Source of the DNA: Neostapfia colusana
Lineage: Eukaryota > Streptophyta > Magnoliopsida > Poales > Poaceae
Assembly: GCA_030760725.1 (NCBI GenBank)
Contig: JASWHV010000005.1
Span: forward strand, 94,184,622 to 94,248,621
Length of the DNA: 64,000 bases
Direction: 5' to 3'
A program made the position numbers and the translations under genes. Positions 11,856 to 23,403 of this stretch are shown here, piece by piece. The notes under the pieces were generated by a model. It did not search any database and was not told the DNA's origin. It saw only the letters and a program-made list of their open reading frames with translations. Within the stretch, counting starts at the first letter, position 1. The number at the start of each line of letters is the position of its first letter.

Positions 11856-13010
11856 ATGGTGCGAACTCGTTCCATGGGTGAGGTGGGTGGTTCCAGTGGT
11901 GGTGGTGGTGCTGATAACCCTCCACAGCGGGAGCAGCGAGCTCCGCAACCGCAGCCGCCACCAGAACCTTCACCTATGGTCACAATGGCGGACATTCTGG
12001 TTGCCATGACGGGTGCAAGCAATGAGCAAACCGACTTTCTCCGCACCCTGGTGATGAATAAATCCCGTCAAGGGGGATGTCAAGACGAAGACTTGCGCCA
12101 ACCTCAACTGAATTCCTATGTTGAGTTCTTGGCAACTCAACCACCAGTTTTCATTGAAGCTGAGGATCCTCTGGTGGCGGATAGCTGGATCCGTACCATT
12201 GAGTCTAAGTTCGGGTTGCTCCAATGCACCGAACATCAGAAGGTTTTATACGCGGCGCAACAACTTCACGGGTCCGCCAGTGCATGGTGGGCAAATCAAC
12301 TCGCCTCCCTACCAGCTGGACATGATTTTACATGGGAAAAATTCCAGAAGGCATTTCTTGCATATCATGTTCCTTCCGGGATAATTCAACGGAAACTCGA
12401 GGAGTTTCTGGTTTTAAAACAAGGAGGGAGGGATGCATACGAGCATTCACGAGTGTTCAACAAGCTGGCACAGTATGCGCCTCAACATGTGAACACTGAG
12501 GCACAAAAGTGTGAATGGTTCTTCTGCAGCCTCAATCCCAAGTTAAAGGAAAGACTCGTTTTAGCTGATCGAAAGAACTTCAACGAATTGATGAGTGCTG
12601 CCATCATGGTTGAAGATGCTCAGCGGGAAGTTCAGGCTGAGAAAAGAAAGAACCATGTACCACCGGAGAGTAGCAGTAGTGCTCCTCATAAATACAGGGT
12701 GGTAGACAGTACCTTGAACTGTCAGCTGATGCAGCCGGCTCGACGACTCCAGCAATATTCGGGTCGTTCGTCCCAATACTCTGATTTCGTACAGCTGCAA
12801 CAACGGTATATGCAGCCACGTTATTCTGTTCCTGAAGTGTTCTTGCCGTAGCAGAATACAACCAGTGTCCATACGCAGAGCAACCAGGAACTGGCTGAGA
12901 AACCGTGCTTCACGTGCGGGTACATGGGTCACATCAGTAGGAAGTGTCCAGAAAGGATACGCCACAGAGGAAATGCCTCGGAGCAGGGTATAAATCAACC
13001 CCGGGCTCAG
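11856..13010 (+). pseudogene. gag: A: Gag with one in-frame stop
   Basis: Start ATG at 11856 (MVRTRSMGEVGG), chosen because D's gag starts MVRTRS and because it follows gcag|a. An earlier in-frame ATG at 11835 is less likely. A Pro/Gln-rich N-terminus precedes the capsid domain (DSWIRTIESKFGLLQC, WWANQL, FLAYHVPSG..QRKLEEFL) and a CCHC knuckle at 12906-12947 (CFTCGYMGHISRKC). A TAG at 12849-12851, probably from CAG, interrupts the frame just before the knuckle; the same frame continues beyond it. Gag would form virus-like particles in the cytoplasm. Confidence 0.88.
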
Positions 13011-16000
13011 CTTCAAGAAACAGCACAAAAATCCGGGTGCATTTATCATACAGCTCTAGAGGATGTGCCGGACAGGGCACCTGTGCTAGCAGGAATGTTC
13101 ACCCTCAATGGACTGCCCGTGTTGATTTTATTTGACTCTGGAGCTACACATAATTTCATCAGCAGATTATTTGTATGCAAAGCTGAGCTCGCCACCTCTA
13201 CACCAAAAGATCACTACCTTATCCGCTCACCCGGTGGGAATATAGCCACTAATGAAGTGGTGATCAAAGCACCCTTGTGCTTAGGTGGAAAAATTATACC
13301 CCACGACCCTCATTGTGTTAGAGGGACAGAAGATCGATGTGATTCTAGGAATGGCATGGATGAACTACCACGGGGCTGTTCTTGACATTGGTCCATGGAT
13401 TAGTTTGGACTCTCCAATTTACGGTAACCAAACACTCATACTTGAAGCCATGGATTCTAAAAATCCAGTGGTGTACCACCGTGTGACCACGAAACTGGAG
13501 GATATTCCGGTGGTCCGTGAGTACCCAGATGTGTTTCCCAATGATCTTCCAGGGATGCCACCTGAAAGGGATGTGGTATTCAAGATCGAGTTAGCACCGG
13601 GAACCACACTGATATCTCGGAGACCGTACAAAATGTCTCCGAAGGAATTAGCTGAACTGAAAGAACAGCTAAATGACTTAATGGATAAAGGGTTCATCCG
13701 ACCAAGCTCATCACCATGGGGCTGTTCAGCCCTCTTTGTGAAGAAAAAGGATGAGTCACTTCGGTTATGTGTGGATTATCGGCCACTGAATGCAGTGATG
13801 ATCAAAAATAAATATCCACTGCCACAGATCGATATATTATTTGATCAGTTGGTGGGTGCCAAAGTATTCTCCAAGATGGACTTACGGTCCGGTTATCATC
13901 AGATAAAAATCAGGGCGGAGGATATACAGAAGACGGCTTTCTCAACTACGGGCTCTATGAGTATCTAGTCATGTCTTTCGGGCTAACAAATGCACCCGCA
14001 CACTTCATGTATCTCATGAATTCTGTATTCATGCCAGAGTTGGATCAATTCATCGTCGTTTTCATTGACGACATTCTCGTATACTCCAAATCGGAGGAGG
14101 AGCACACCAAACATCTCCACATTGTGCTCCAACGCTTACGGGAACATAAGCTGTATGCCAAATTCAACAAGTGTGAATTTTTGATCAGCAAAGTACCATT
14201 CTTAGGCCACATTATTTCAGCAGAGGGTGTGGCCGTGGATCCAACCAAAATTGAGAAAGTCTTGAAGTGGGAGTCTCCAACATCGGTTCATCAAATCCGC
14301 AGTTTTCTAGAACTAGCGGGTTATTACCGGAGGTTTATTCCCAGCTTCTCGAAGGTGGCTAAACCAATGACAGAGTTATTGAAGAAGAGCAGAAAGTATG
14401 TGTGAACAGAGGCCTGTGAAGAGGCATTTCAAACTCTAAAGAAACATCTCACAACGGCACCGGTGTTAGCCCAACCGGATACAATAAAGCCATTTGATGT
14501 TTATTGTGATGCCTCAGGCATTGGACTTGGCTGCATCTTAATGCAAGATAGACGTGTGATCGCGTATGGGTCTCGTGAGCTCCGCAACCACGAGCAGCAC
14601 TACCCCACTCATGACCTAGAGCTCGCTGCAGTGGTGCTTGCGTTGAAGATGTGGAGGCACTACTTACTTGGAAATCTAGTGCATCTCTACACCGACCATA
14701 AGAGCCTCAAATATATATTCACTCAGAAGGATATTAATATGAGGCAGTGGAGATGGTTGGAATTAATCAAAGATTATGAGCTCGAGATCCATTACCATTC
14801 GGGCAAAGCTAACGTGGTGGCTGATGCACTCAGTCGTAAATCCCATGTGAATAACTTGTCAGTTGTTCCGGATGAGGATGAAGAACCAAGCTTGCGGGTG
14901 ATTCCGTATGGGGCGTTGTATAATCTTGCTCTTGTGCCTACCATCAGAGAAGAGATTATACAAGCCCAGAAGAGAGATAGAGGGATGAGGAATATCCGAG
15001 CAAGGATTAAAGAGGATAAAATGAAATGTTTCCGGGAAGATGATCAAGGTGTGTTATGGTTTAACGGCCGTATCGTGGTACCCCGGAACCTGAAACTGAG
15101 AAAGAAGATCTTGGATGAAGCTCATATGTCCAAGTATTCGATACATCCAGGAAGCAATAAGATGTATCAAGACCTGAAGACAAAATTTTGGTGGACTCAG
15201 ATGAAGCGAGAAATTGCCAAATATGTATCTGAGTGTGATACATGTCGGCGAGTCAAAGCTGACCATATAAAGAAAGCGGGGATGCTGCAACCATTAATCA
15301 TTCCGGCATGGAAGTGGGAGGACATCAGCATGGACTTTATTGTCGGGCTACCTCTCACGTCCAGAAAGCATGACTCCATTTGGGTGATTGTTGATCGCTT
15401 AACAAAATCAGCCCACTTCATCCCAGTGAATACGGGATTCCAGACTAAGCAATATGCAGAGTTGTATCTCTCTAGAATTGTGTGATTACATGGAGTCTCC
15501 AAAACTATCGTATCGGACTGAGGTTCAATATTTGTTGCTCATTTCTGGGAGCAACTACATGAATCTCTGGGAACAAAGTTAATCAGAAGCTTAGCATACC
15601 ATCCTCAGACTGACGGTCAAACGGAGAGGGTGAACCAGATTTTGGAAGATATGCTGAGGGCATGTGCCATAGATCATGGAAAGAACTGGGATAACCATTT
15701 GCCACTAGCAGAGTTCTCTTACAACAATGGTTACCAATCCAGTATTAAAATGGCACCATACGAAGCACTTTATGGCAGGAAGTGCCACACACCACTTAAT
15801 TGGTGTGAATCTGGCGAGAGGGTGATTTTCGGCATTGATCTTGTAAAAGATGCCGAAGAGCGAGTCCAGCTGATTCAAGAAAACCTCAGAGCCGCTCAAT
15901 CTCGCTAGAAGAGTTATGCGTACCAGCGACGCCGACCTTTGTGTTTTGAAGTCGGAGATCAAGGGAATTCATCGATTCGGGGTCAAGGGAAAGCTAGCTC

Positions 16001-16344
16001 CTCGCTTTGTGGGTCCGTTCGTTATTACAGAACGGTGTGGGCCGGTAGCCTACCGTCTGAAGCTGCCACCATCTTTATCGGGCGTCCATGACATATTCCA
16101 TGCCTCACACTTGAGAAAGTGTTTGAAGAAGCCGACAGAGATTCTTTCAGGAGACTTGGAGATCTTACAACCGGATCTCACCTACGCCGAGCAGCCCATC
16201 AAGATTATCGACGAGAAGAGCCGGATCACTCGAAATAGGACTTTAAAATTTTACAAAGTCCTGTGGAGTAATCACACCCCAGAAGAAGCGACTTGGGAGA
16301 GTGAATATTACATCCTCAAGAACTATCCAGAACTTTTGTCGTAG
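13011..16344 (+). pseudogene. pol: A: Pol polyprotein, frameshifted and interrupted
   Basis: Protease DSGA at 13134-13145. RT holds FIDD at 14061-14072, RNase H YCDASGIG near 14500 and TDHK near 14695. Integrase has HMSKYSIH, CDTCRRVKADH and SMDFIVGLP, and its tail has a chromodomain-like segment (NRTLKFYKVLWSNH, EEATWES). Frame changes occur near 13290-13310 and 13947, and again near 15950 where about 30 bp are lost. In-frame stops: TGA 14403, TGA 15483, TGA 15519, TAG 15906. Several fit C-to-T changes (CGA to TGA, CAG to TAG), as expected of methylated DNA. Natural end TAG at 16342. Confidence 0.9.
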
Positions 16345-16402
16345 ATTTTGTAATTACCTTCCGCCTCATATTTCTTTTGTAATCTCGGGATAAGATTCCC
16401 TT

Positions 16403-16418
16403 TTAATGGGGGGATGAA
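16403..16418 (+). other. Polypurine tract of A
   Basis: Purine-rich run taatggggggatgaa directly before the 3' LTR; primes plus-strand DNA. A degraded inverted repeat (AATCTCG GGA TAAGATT, 16381-16397) lies just upstream; it is perfect in C and D. Confidence 0.85.
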
Positions 16419-19400
16419 TGTAAAGGTCCCAAAAGTATGAATACAATGAAAACTGAGTTTGCACTAAGATTGGTGTCATGTGTATGAAAAAGGGGGCTGG
16501 TTCAAACGTTTTACACATATGATAACATATGAGAGGTTTTTCTAAAACCAACTTAGAGTCATTTGCATGTTTGGACTCTAGGTGGATTAAGACCACAGGG
16601 TTGAAGTACTCAAGTGCAATGGAGGGGTTTAAAGATCAGAAGTTAAACTGAGTGTTCAACTCAAATTTCAAATGAGGGGAGGACACAATGGGAATTCAAA
16701 ACTGTTGTGTTCAAACTCTTGTTGGCAGCAGCTAACACAAGAATCAAATTGCATATTTGGATTCCTTAGGTCCAAATTAGTGGGTAGGCAAAGTTTCATT
16801 AATTTTTGAAAAGGTTTGATAACCATTTATCCAAAAGGGATTTAAATGTGCAAAGAATTCAAACTTACATTTGAATTTGGATGGAATTGGTCCAACTATC
16901 CAAATGCAGCTCATGTTTTAAACTCCAAACATTTGAATTGGTCACTTGCCAAGTTTTGGAGATCTTTTGAGTGGTGAGGAGGGACTGCCTGTGGGGCCCA
17001 CATGTCATAGAGGTGGTTAAATAGAGAAATATCCTAGTAATTGGTCTCTGTTTTTCCTCCTCCACAAGAAGCAACCTCGGTTCCCACCGTGTGCCACCGA
17101 GAAGCACCGGACGACAGCTCCTGCTCCTCCCTCTCGCGCTGGCAACTGGGCAGCAGCTCACCCGGTCCTAAAACTGATTGGTTCTCCCCCACAGCTGAGC
17201 AAACTCTTTTGCTTCCTCCTCACGAACAGCACCGCACGGCGCTCTGTTTCTCACCGGCGCCGCTCCTCCAACTTCCACCGCACACCGGCGCCTGCTCGGC
17301 CTTTGCTCGAGCCACCAACACGTGCTCTAGCTATCCACCCCGCTACTTCGCAACGTTGGCGCCTCGGTTGGTCACAATTCGACGATCGCCGCCGAGAACC
17401 GCAGCCCCCCGGCAGGAAACAGAAGTTGGTCTCCGTGGACAGCACACCACAGCCGCTTTCACCGTCCGTTCTCTACACGAAAAAGGTGCGCCTTAACCTC
17501 CAGATCATGTAGCTGCAACCCTTATAGCAATTGATCAATTGAGTGTGGAGAATTATCCCTATTCCCGAAAGCTAGTACATGCGGGTAGGTTTCGGTCTAC
17601 CCTGAAATTTGGGTTGCACAGTCCATCCCGGCTCGGGCTAGCTTGCACACAGCTTCTACACATCCTAGCAGCCCTCCTCGTCCAAGAATCGAGATAAATG
17701 ATCCAGAAAAGACAGAGTTCTCTCTGTTTTTCGGGCCGCCATGGAAAAATAGCTTGGGTCACCGTGGAGATCAATGTTGCCGACCTTTTCACGAGGTTTG
17801 GCGGCCATTTTTGACACCCTCGAGCTCTCACGGTGCTCTCGGACCATTTACCGACCGTTTTGATGCAGTGTAGCACATTCCCGACCATGCCGGAACCCTA
17901 ACGGCCGCTGTCACCGTCGGGCACCCTGTTCCGGCGATCTACGGCCACCGGCGACACCCTAGACGAGTTCAGCGACACGAGTTAGGGTGGGGCGGCGAGT
18001 CTGAGGTCGGGGTATGTCCAGGAAGGCTATTCCGGCGATGCTCGCCGGAGCGCGCCGCCGTGGCCCCTGTTTGGCGCGAGGAAGAAGAAGGTCTGCCGGG
18101 TGGGGCCCACTGGCAGGCGTTTAAACATTTTGGGGATTTCAGTTCCTAATTTAAACTTTGGAGGGCCACAACTTTGTGTAGAAGAATCCAAAAATTGTGA
18201 AATAAATTTTGTTGGATTCCTCTAATATAGTACTATACAAATATGAAACCCAATTTGTATGAAACTTATTAATTAATTCTGGAAAATGCTTTAAATATTT
18301 TCAGCAAAAGAATTTTAGAGGGAGTTTGGTTAATCCAAAAATCCTCAAATTTTGCCAGAATATCCTCTAGGATGTTATTGAACCCCTGTAAAAATTTCAG
18401 ATCAATTGGCTTGATCCCTGCAAAACAAAGGCAAGCCCCGGTTTGCATAAAACTACAAGTTCTCATTTGTATTCACTTTATAATGTCTAGCATTTTATTT
18501 ATTGCATTAAGTCTAGATGGTATGAAACCCCAAGTGCATGAACCAGAAAACCCTGGAGTTTAATGTAGAGTAGGTTATCAATTGATTATAAATGCTGATC
18601 GCAAGTTAACAAAAGTGGATTAAAAGAGGCATAACTCGAGTAGGCAGTTTCCTACTCGTGAACCGGGATTAAGGGTGATCAATCGGAAGAGTTGGGAATT
18701 GATCCTCATAGTGGGGAAACGGAGACCGGGCAGTGGATGGAAGGCTCAAGGTCATGTTCCTGTGAACCTAGTCTATGTCTGTGTCGATTAAGGCCCGTTC
18801 TCGTGTGCGGCCCTGTGAGACAAGTTTGAGATGTGTACCGGATGCATACTAGCAATATGGGACCCAGGAAACCGATGTAACATGTTAACCTGGGTGTCGA
18901 GGCATACCTCACCATCTCATGCATATGCTGAAAGGATAGAGAAGTCGGATCTACGAGGGTTTGCCGTAGAGAGACTTAATCCCAGTCGGTGGGACCGGTT
19001 CGACATTTCGGTGTCGTGTGAAAGGTTGCCACGTACGATGTCAGTGATGGTTGCTGTGTTGTAACACCCCAAAATTTTTGATTCAAAGCCCTAAATCATG
19101 TTAAGAGGGGAATTTAAAATTTTTTGGACGTGTTGCATGTTTTGCAAAAATTCAAATTCAAACTGGAATTCAAATTAAACTCAAATCCGAAAAGAAATAG
19201 AAAAAGAAAAAGAGAAAACAGAAAAAAACCGGCCAGTGGGCCGAAACCCACCAGCCGGCCCAGCAAGCGCCCGCGCCAGCCTGCAGCCGAGCGTGCCGCT
19301 TCCTTCCGCTGACAGGTGGGACCCACCCGATCGTCGTCTACCTCGCGCCGTGCCGGACTCCCTCGCACCCGAATCAAAACCGATCGGGATTTCGGCGTAT

Positions 19401-19466
19401 CCCCGCTGAATTCTGTTCGTAGGCGACGCGGACATGATCTAAACAACCCCTCCGCCCTCCCCCGTC

Positions 19467-19474
19467 TATAAAAA
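19467..19474 (+). promoter_or_regulatory. TATA box of LTR S
   Basis: TATAAAAA within gtctataaaaacccc, in a GC-rich stretch. The same box occurs on the minus strand in E's 5' LTR (62519-62512), and a variant TATAAACA in its 3' LTR (54634-54627). Transcription would start about 30 bp downstream. Confidence 0.75.
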
Positions 19475-19597
19475 CCCCGGCCCCGTTCTGTTTTTCCCCC
19501 ACGATCGCCGATTTTTACTCCGGTGAGAACCAAGACTTCTCCGGCGAATTCTGGCCGATCTAAGCTCGGAAATTCCGATCTAACTCGCTGGTCTTGA

Positions 19598-19742
19598 TCC
19601 ACCGCCTTCGGGGAACCTTGCAGGTGCAGAAAACTCGGTGATTTGCGGTGTAAACGCAGCGCCGACGAGCTTCGCCGTGGTTTTGCCTCGGACCTCGTCG
19701 CCGATCACCTTCCAGGACCCCCGAGCTCAAGAAAACCCCGAG
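19598..19742 (+). other. Putative first exon end of the LTR gene (S copy)
   Basis: Open frame from 19598 to a strong donor CCCCGAG|GTGAGATC at 19742/19743, ending in phase 1, which is what the exon at 21017 needs. There is no ATG in this frame in S, and a TGA lies just upstream at 19595. The E 3' LTR has an ATG in the matching frame (54435-54433), but the E 5' LTR has ACG there. The start of translation is therefore unresolved. Confidence 0.25.
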
Positions 19743-21016
19743 GTGAGATCCCCGACCTCCCCTCCAGCGATCTATGCCATAAAATCACAGTTCTAGGAAG
19801 AATTCTCAAAAACCCGAAAGTCTCCGGCGAGATCGCCGCTTCCCGCCGCCGTGCGCCGCCGGCAGCGCCGCTCGCGCTCGATCAGAGCGACGTGGCCGCT
19901 TGTGCGTCGTTTATTTTAAATCGCACGGTAGGGTTTAAACCCCCGCGTACCGGTTCGATGTTATAATCTCGGCCGCCGGTTTTAAATCGGACGGTCCACG
20001 TCAGCCCCGCGTTATAAAGACTGAAAATCTTGCGTGCTACCCCCTGGGGTTCTCAGGAAATAAGAGCTAGCCCCGGAAACTTCTGATCTAGCCCCTGGAA
20101 CTTCAGAAAATCATGTAAATTCATTTAAAAATCAGTTTTAGCCCCTGGACTTAATGAAAATTAGGAAAAACACCTCTGATAAGTATAGCTAGACCCCTGG
20201 AAATTCTGAAAATAATATTATAGACCCTGTAATGGGGTGAGTTTACCTTTTTAGCCCTGTTTAGTATTTAATTTAGGAAATTGAATATGTTGCTAGTGTT
20301 TAAAAATTAAAAGGTGGGACAAACATATTGTCAAAATTTAATTAAAGACTTTCTCAGTATTTAGGAAACTTTGGAGTAGATAAAAACAATATTTTGGGCT
20401 GAATTGAATCTGTCTAATTTATTATTCACATTTAGGGACACATTTTTAAGCAATGAATAGTTTTAGAAAATAGGAAAATAATTGTGAAATGGTTTACATC
20501 AGAGGCAAAGGTCAAAATATGTTATTAAATTATTTAGGACCAGAACCTATTCTGTTATATGATGTGTATTACTAATTTCATAATAAAGGACACATTTATG
20601 TATAGGAAAATAAATCTGAAAATATAGAAACTAGTAAATGATAGATAGAGTTTCTAGAAACCAAAGAATTCAGTTTATGGTTGGTAGAAATTCTAAAGGC
20701 ACATATGGAGAAGAAAAATACCTTTCATACATACTTGGTAGTAAAAAGGTGTAGTAATTGAATATAAGGAGTTTATTTAAATTGGAAACTCATATATATA
20801 GCATGTAAGTATAAATGTGAACACAGAAGTAGGAATCATATATCTATGATCAAAAGTGCATGCAAGCCACAAATCAACACACATGGAGTAACCACAACAC
20901 ATATAATGGTGAATGACTTTCATAAATATGAATGTGTGGTTTGTATGAAGTGGAAGTGTGAACTATGTCTTATGGATTGTTGTTTTTCTTTTGCTATGTG
21001 TGATGGTATGATGTAG

Positions 21017-21085
21017 AATCTGCTCAAGAGCAAGTTATTCCTTTCCAAGATCAGGACCACCCATTCCAAGAGCAGCAGGAAGGAG
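21017..21085 (+). other. Putative middle exon of the LTR gene (S copy)
   Basis: Acceptor gtatgatgtag| precedes 69 bp encoding a Gln/Glu/Asp-rich peptide (starts SAQEQVIPFQDQD, ends QEQQEG) and then the donor G|GCAAGTGT, a match to the GC-AG donor consensus. Two bases complete a split codon at the start and one base is left at the end (phase 1). The E copies (53079-53011 and 60974-60906) have the same length and borders. Confidence 0.45.
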
Positions 21086-22123
21086 GCAAGTGTCCTTGAC
21101 CACTTTGATCCTATACTAGGATGTTTAGATAGAATTATTGCATTGTCAAGTTAAATATGAAACCCATGCTAGGGAGTTTCCCTAGAATTGCATTACCTTG
21201 TTTCCTTGTACCTTAGGTTGGGATTTAATTATCATGTCATTTATTATGCATATGCTTAGCCATGCTTAGAATGGGATAATTGGGATATGAGATCATCAGT
21301 TTATTTTACCATACTCTTGAAAGAGATATTGTGAGTTATGTAGAAGTAGGGATCAAGGCAAGTTGGATGTTTTGGTTGTGTGCTTGGTGCACGAGACTCG
21401 GGTTTGTGTTTAGTACTTGCCTGGATCCTAAGGACCAGTTCATGGAGCATGTAACCTGGCTTTACAGTGCCAACCACATGCTGAGATGGGGCAGCTTGGC
21501 CAATTAATTAGGTGTATCCCCGGCGTAGTATGGGTGTGTTGGATGGTGCGGGGAGTAGGTGTCAGCTGGACTACCATATGAACCGCAAGGCTCAAGAGGG
21601 GGCCACTGCAGCGGGGTTGGAGCCTCTTGTATGCTGTTAGGGGTGAAACCTCAGTGGGCTCACGCTCGTCGGGAATCCCTTTGTAAAGGCTTCGTAGTGA
21701 TCTCCTGGATACACACCTGGGAAGTGTGAATGTGGATCGTAGCCACTGGCATAATGGAGGTTCTTTTAGTCCACCCGGCAACGGGGGATGAAATCACTAC
21801 ATGTGGGTACAGTGGTACAAACTCTGCAGAGTCAAAACTGTCATGACAGCCGTGCTCACGGTCAAGAGCGGCTTGGACTTATTCATGATTAGAGGATTGA
21901 TGGTTTTGGAAGTTATGTATGTTAAGCGGGGAGCTTAACATTGGAAATGATGTTATGGTTATTGGATTATGATGATGGGATGGGAGATTGGGACCATTTC
22001 ACCTGTGTAGTAATGTAGGTGCTTAATAAGCTAAGGTGATAGGTATCAATTGCATAGTGCTTTAACCATGAGTTCAACCTCCCCTTGTTCTAGCCATGCA
22101 TGACATAACTTTCCCACACTTGC

Positions 22124-22142
22124 TGAGTACCATTGGTACTCA
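22124..22142 (+). promoter_or_regulatory. Conserved LTR hairpin (S copy)
   Basis: TGAGTACC/GGTACTCA, 8-bp stem with ATT loop, preceded by acacttgc. It is 35 bp before the CAG|GT acceptor at 22178. Confidence 0.65.
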
Positions 22143-22178
22143 ACCTTGCATATTTTGTTGGTTTATATTGCTGCTCAG

Positions 22179-22237
22179 GTCAAGATAATGAGGTGGTGTA
22201 TAATGACCAAGACTTTGGACCCGAAGAAGGTTTCTAG
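22179..22237 (+). other. Putative terminal exon of the LTR gene (S copy)
   Basis: After ttgctgctcag| the exon reads GT and then QDNEVVYNDQDFGPEEGF and TAG (22235-22237). The split codon G|GT joins in frame with the exon ending at 21085. E's copies differ by two synonymous and one replacement change. The peptide is small and acidic, with no recognised domain. Confidence 0.45.
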
Positions 22238-22382
22238 GTTCATGGAGACCCCCGGGCAACGCCTGTGATGGAGCCCTCAAGAATAATTTTCCGCTGCTAG
22301 TTTATTTACTTGTGATGAACTTATTATTGTCCATCGATACATTTGCGATGTAAGACTTATTTATATTCGACACCTGGCTTGT

Positions 22383-22388
22383 AATAAA
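22383..22388 (+). terminator. Poly(A) signal of LTR S
   Basis: AATAAA within cttgtaataaatgatg, ~145 bp after the terminal-exon stop and ~100 bp before the LTR end. It marks the likely R/U5 border. Confidence 0.55.
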
Positions 22389-23403
22389 TGATGCTTCACT
22401 ATTTTTCATCACATGTATGAGAAAATAATCCTGGCATACATGTGATATTCACTTGGTTGTTCTTCGGAAAAACCGGGTGTGACATGTGTGCAACGTCGAG
22501 TACGGGCATACGTGTCGTGTCAGCCGCGTGTTTTTGATTGCAATCACCGTCGCTCGCGGTAGTGAGCATACTTGTACACTGAGTCGTGACGTAGTAATAA
22601 CTGGGAAACGTTTAATATGCTTTGTGAGTAATCCTCATAATGGAGATGAGGAATGATCAACACTTTCACTAAATTTATTTTCGACCTTGGGCTAGTAGCG
22701 TCGAGGCAAAGCGTTTCTTGTTTGATTGTGGAGTCTCGACGGTAATGGCGCAAGGTCTGTATGAGTCTAGGGTAGCTCACTAAAGTTCCTTTCACCTCGG
22801 GCAAGTGACATCGAGATGAAGTGTTTCTTGTTTGATGTGGAGTCTCGATGTAAATTGCGCGAGGGCTATAAAAGTTGCTTAAAACTGAAAGTAAGGACTC
22901 TCCTTTAGCTCAAGAGCATCATTTCTGCAAACTGCTATATTCAGCCCTCTATTTTCATCATGTAGAGTTTTATGACTAGGGAGACGGTTCAGTCTTGCTG
23001 AGCTTCATGCTCATGGATACTGCATAAGTGGTTTTGCAGGTAATAACTGTACGCTGAGATGTACGGGTGTCCGATGAGACTTGGAACTCTCCGAGTGGTG
23101 AACTCATGGAAACCCCTGCCGCTGCTATTGTGATAGTGTGGCTAGCGAGAAGGGTCCGCGGGCTGGAAACCTTCTCTATTGCTTAGCATAGGTATGAGAC
23201 GTGAGTTGTAATAGTCTTCCGCTGTAGATTATTTTGAGAAGTTTTTGTAAAATTTACACTTCGTACGCTTCCGCTGGATTTTATGTAATATGATGCTTTA
23301 TTATGTGTGTTACTGGGTGCCGCATCGCACGGCACCACCCAATGCGATTCCCGGGTGAGGTGCCCCGTCCCCGTGAACCGGGACGACGGGCCCTGACAAG
23401 GAG

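Larger units (their letters stand above)
19060..22484 (+). mobile_element. S: solo LTR (3,425 bp) in the 3' LTR of A
   Basis: Starts TGTAACACCCC and ends GGGTGTGACA. TSD TGTGT lies at 19055-19059 and 22485-22489, and removing the insert restores the uninterrupted A sequence seen at 9188-9215. It matches both E LTRs along its length and contains no PBS, gag, pol or PPT, so it is a solo LTR left by LTR-LTR recombination. It holds a TATA box, two putative exons, the conserved hairpin and an AATAAA signal, so it may still be a transcription unit. Confidence 0.93.
5936..23398 (+). mobile_element. A: complete Ty3/gypsy LTR retrotransposon, decayed
   Basis: LTRs start with TGTAAAGGTCCCAAAAG at 5936 and 16419 and end ...CCCTCACA at 10112 and ...CCCTGACA at 23398. 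TSD AGGAG flanks it at 5931-5935 and 23399-23403. Between the LTRs lie a PBS, a 1.7 kb leader, gag, pol and a PPT. The 3' LTR carries the solo LTR S and a ~650 bp deletion. Chromovirus-type Ty3/gypsy by domain order and chromodomain-like tail. Several stops and frameshifts make it non-autonomous. Unlike C and E, it has no extra ORF between the LTR and gag. Confidence 0.93.
16419..23398 (+). repeat. 3' LTR of A, with ~650 bp deletion and a nested solo LTR
   Basis: Matches the 5' LTR closely, but near 18410 it jumps from the equivalent of ~7905 to ~8558, removing about 650 bp upstream of the GCAAG block (18428-18447). It also gains ~43 bp near 17645. It is interrupted at 19059 by S with TSD TGTGT and resumes at 22490. 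Hairpin TGAGC/GCTCA at 22999-23013, ttttgcag|gt near 23040, U5 pseudoknot candidate at 23316-23348. End ...CCCTGACA. No gene. Confidence 0.9.
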
